Source: FEN-1219 sp964457725 (GTDB lineage Bacteria > Pseudomonadota > Gammaproteobacteria > Steroidobacterales > Rariloculaceae). Taken from it: DNA of 5,897 nucleotides. This document shows, in pieces, positions 5,660 through 5,897 of the stretch (the stretch's first letter is position 1; each line of letters starts with the position of its first letter). Where the stretch lies: positions 1 to 5,897 of the forward strand of contig CAYWGQ010000207.1 in assembly GCA_964457725.1 (NCBI GenBank), read 5' to 3'. Under the pieces are notes generated by a model. It worked only from the letters and a program-made list of their open reading frames with translations, ran no database searches and was not told the origin of the DNA. A program made the position numbers and the translations under genes.

Positions 5660-5897
5660 ATGGCGGCTATGCGTCGCCAACTCGAAAGAATTGACCTCCT
5701 GAACTCTCCGGACTGCGAGCAGATTGCCGATCTCATTCTGAAGCAAGATCGGCCAGGTGCTGTTTTTTGGGAAATCGGCGCTGGATTCGGCCGTGTAGTG
5801 GATTTTCTGCTGAGCAGGACGTCCCACGCATTGATCACCGCTTGGGAGTACGCTCATAGCGCCGATTACCTGAGCCGGCACTACGGGAGCGAGGCAC
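5660..5897 (+). CDS. SAM-dependent methyltransferase-like protein, N-terminal part (runs off the right edge)
   Basis: Seventy-nine codons are visible. A helical N-terminal segment (RRQLERIDLL at 5-14, CEQIADLILKQ at 19-29) precedes the class I methyltransferase motif I: VFWEIGAGFGR at 35-45, with Glu38 and the glycine-rich loop Gly40, Gly42 and Gly44. Strand 2 ends in ITAWEY at 59-64, where Glu63 could be the acidic residue that binds the SAM ribose. The rest of the domain, and so the substrate, is outside the window; sugar, small-molecule or glycan modification are all possible. Start choice is uncertain: GTG at 5654 and ATG at 5669 are in frame, and none has a clear Shine-Dalgarno sequence. 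A hand count gives about 57% GC (135 of 237 from 5661 on) against about 68% in a sample of the preceding gene, and A/T-ending codons are more frequent. This suggests a different origin from its neighbours. Confidence 0.7.
   Translation, partial: MAAMRRQLERIDLLNSPDCEQIADLILKQDRPGAVFWEIGAGFGRVVDFLLSRTSHALITAWEYAHSADYLSRHYGSEA

Noticed and set aside
5231..5881. Minus-strand frame of 216 codons covering the right intergenic region and the methyltransferase-like gene
   Set aside because: It spans the tail of one gene and the antisense of another, has no motif, and its composition changes midway; the plus-strand reading has a clear glycine-rich SAM motif.

Overview
This is a GC-rich window (about two thirds G+C in hand-counted samples). 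It holds four complete protein genes, two genes cut by the window edges and no recognisable RNA gene, transposase, integrase or CRISPR array. High GC, Shine-Dalgarno-led starts, a Tat signal and the protein families (flavin monooxygenase, VOC, esterase, DUF3237) fit a metabolically versatile Pseudomonadota, perhaps an uncultured soil or marine gammaproteobacterium. That placement is inference; no taxonomic marker gene is present.

Layout, left to right. (1) 1-241, minus strand: the first 80 codons of an FAD-dependent monooxygenase. (2) 242-404: an intergenic stretch with a nested inverted repeat and a possible promoter. (3) 405-1274, minus: a Tat-exported protein with two VOC (glyoxalase/dioxygenase fold) domains. 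(4) 1275-1467: a divergent promoter region with a perfect 12-bp palindrome. (5) 1468-2532, plus: a secreted serine esterase of the esterase D/FrmB/antigen 85 type. (6) 2582-3607, minus: a secreted protein with two DUF3237 domains, convergent with the esterase and preceded by a possible 22-codon leader ORF. (7) 3608-3900: a second divergent region. (8) 3901-5352, plus: a 483-residue secreted protein of unknown function with a conserved-looking W-D-G-D-T-L motif. (9) 5353-5659: no convincing gene; hairpins near the left end and a good promoter at the right end. (10) 5660-5897, plus: the start of a SAM-dependent methyltransferase-like protein with lower GC, running off the window.

All four complete genes carry an export signal, so much of the region's chemistry is probably periplasmic. 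A working idea is an accessory catabolic island: an esterase to hydrolyse an incoming ester, a VOC protein and a DUF3237 protein to bind or convert small molecules, and a cytoplasmic flavin monooxygenase to hydroxylate an aromatic or similar ring. The sequence does not fix the substrate, and the genes are in divergent and convergent units rather than one operon. The methyltransferase gene at the right edge looks like a separate module of different composition.
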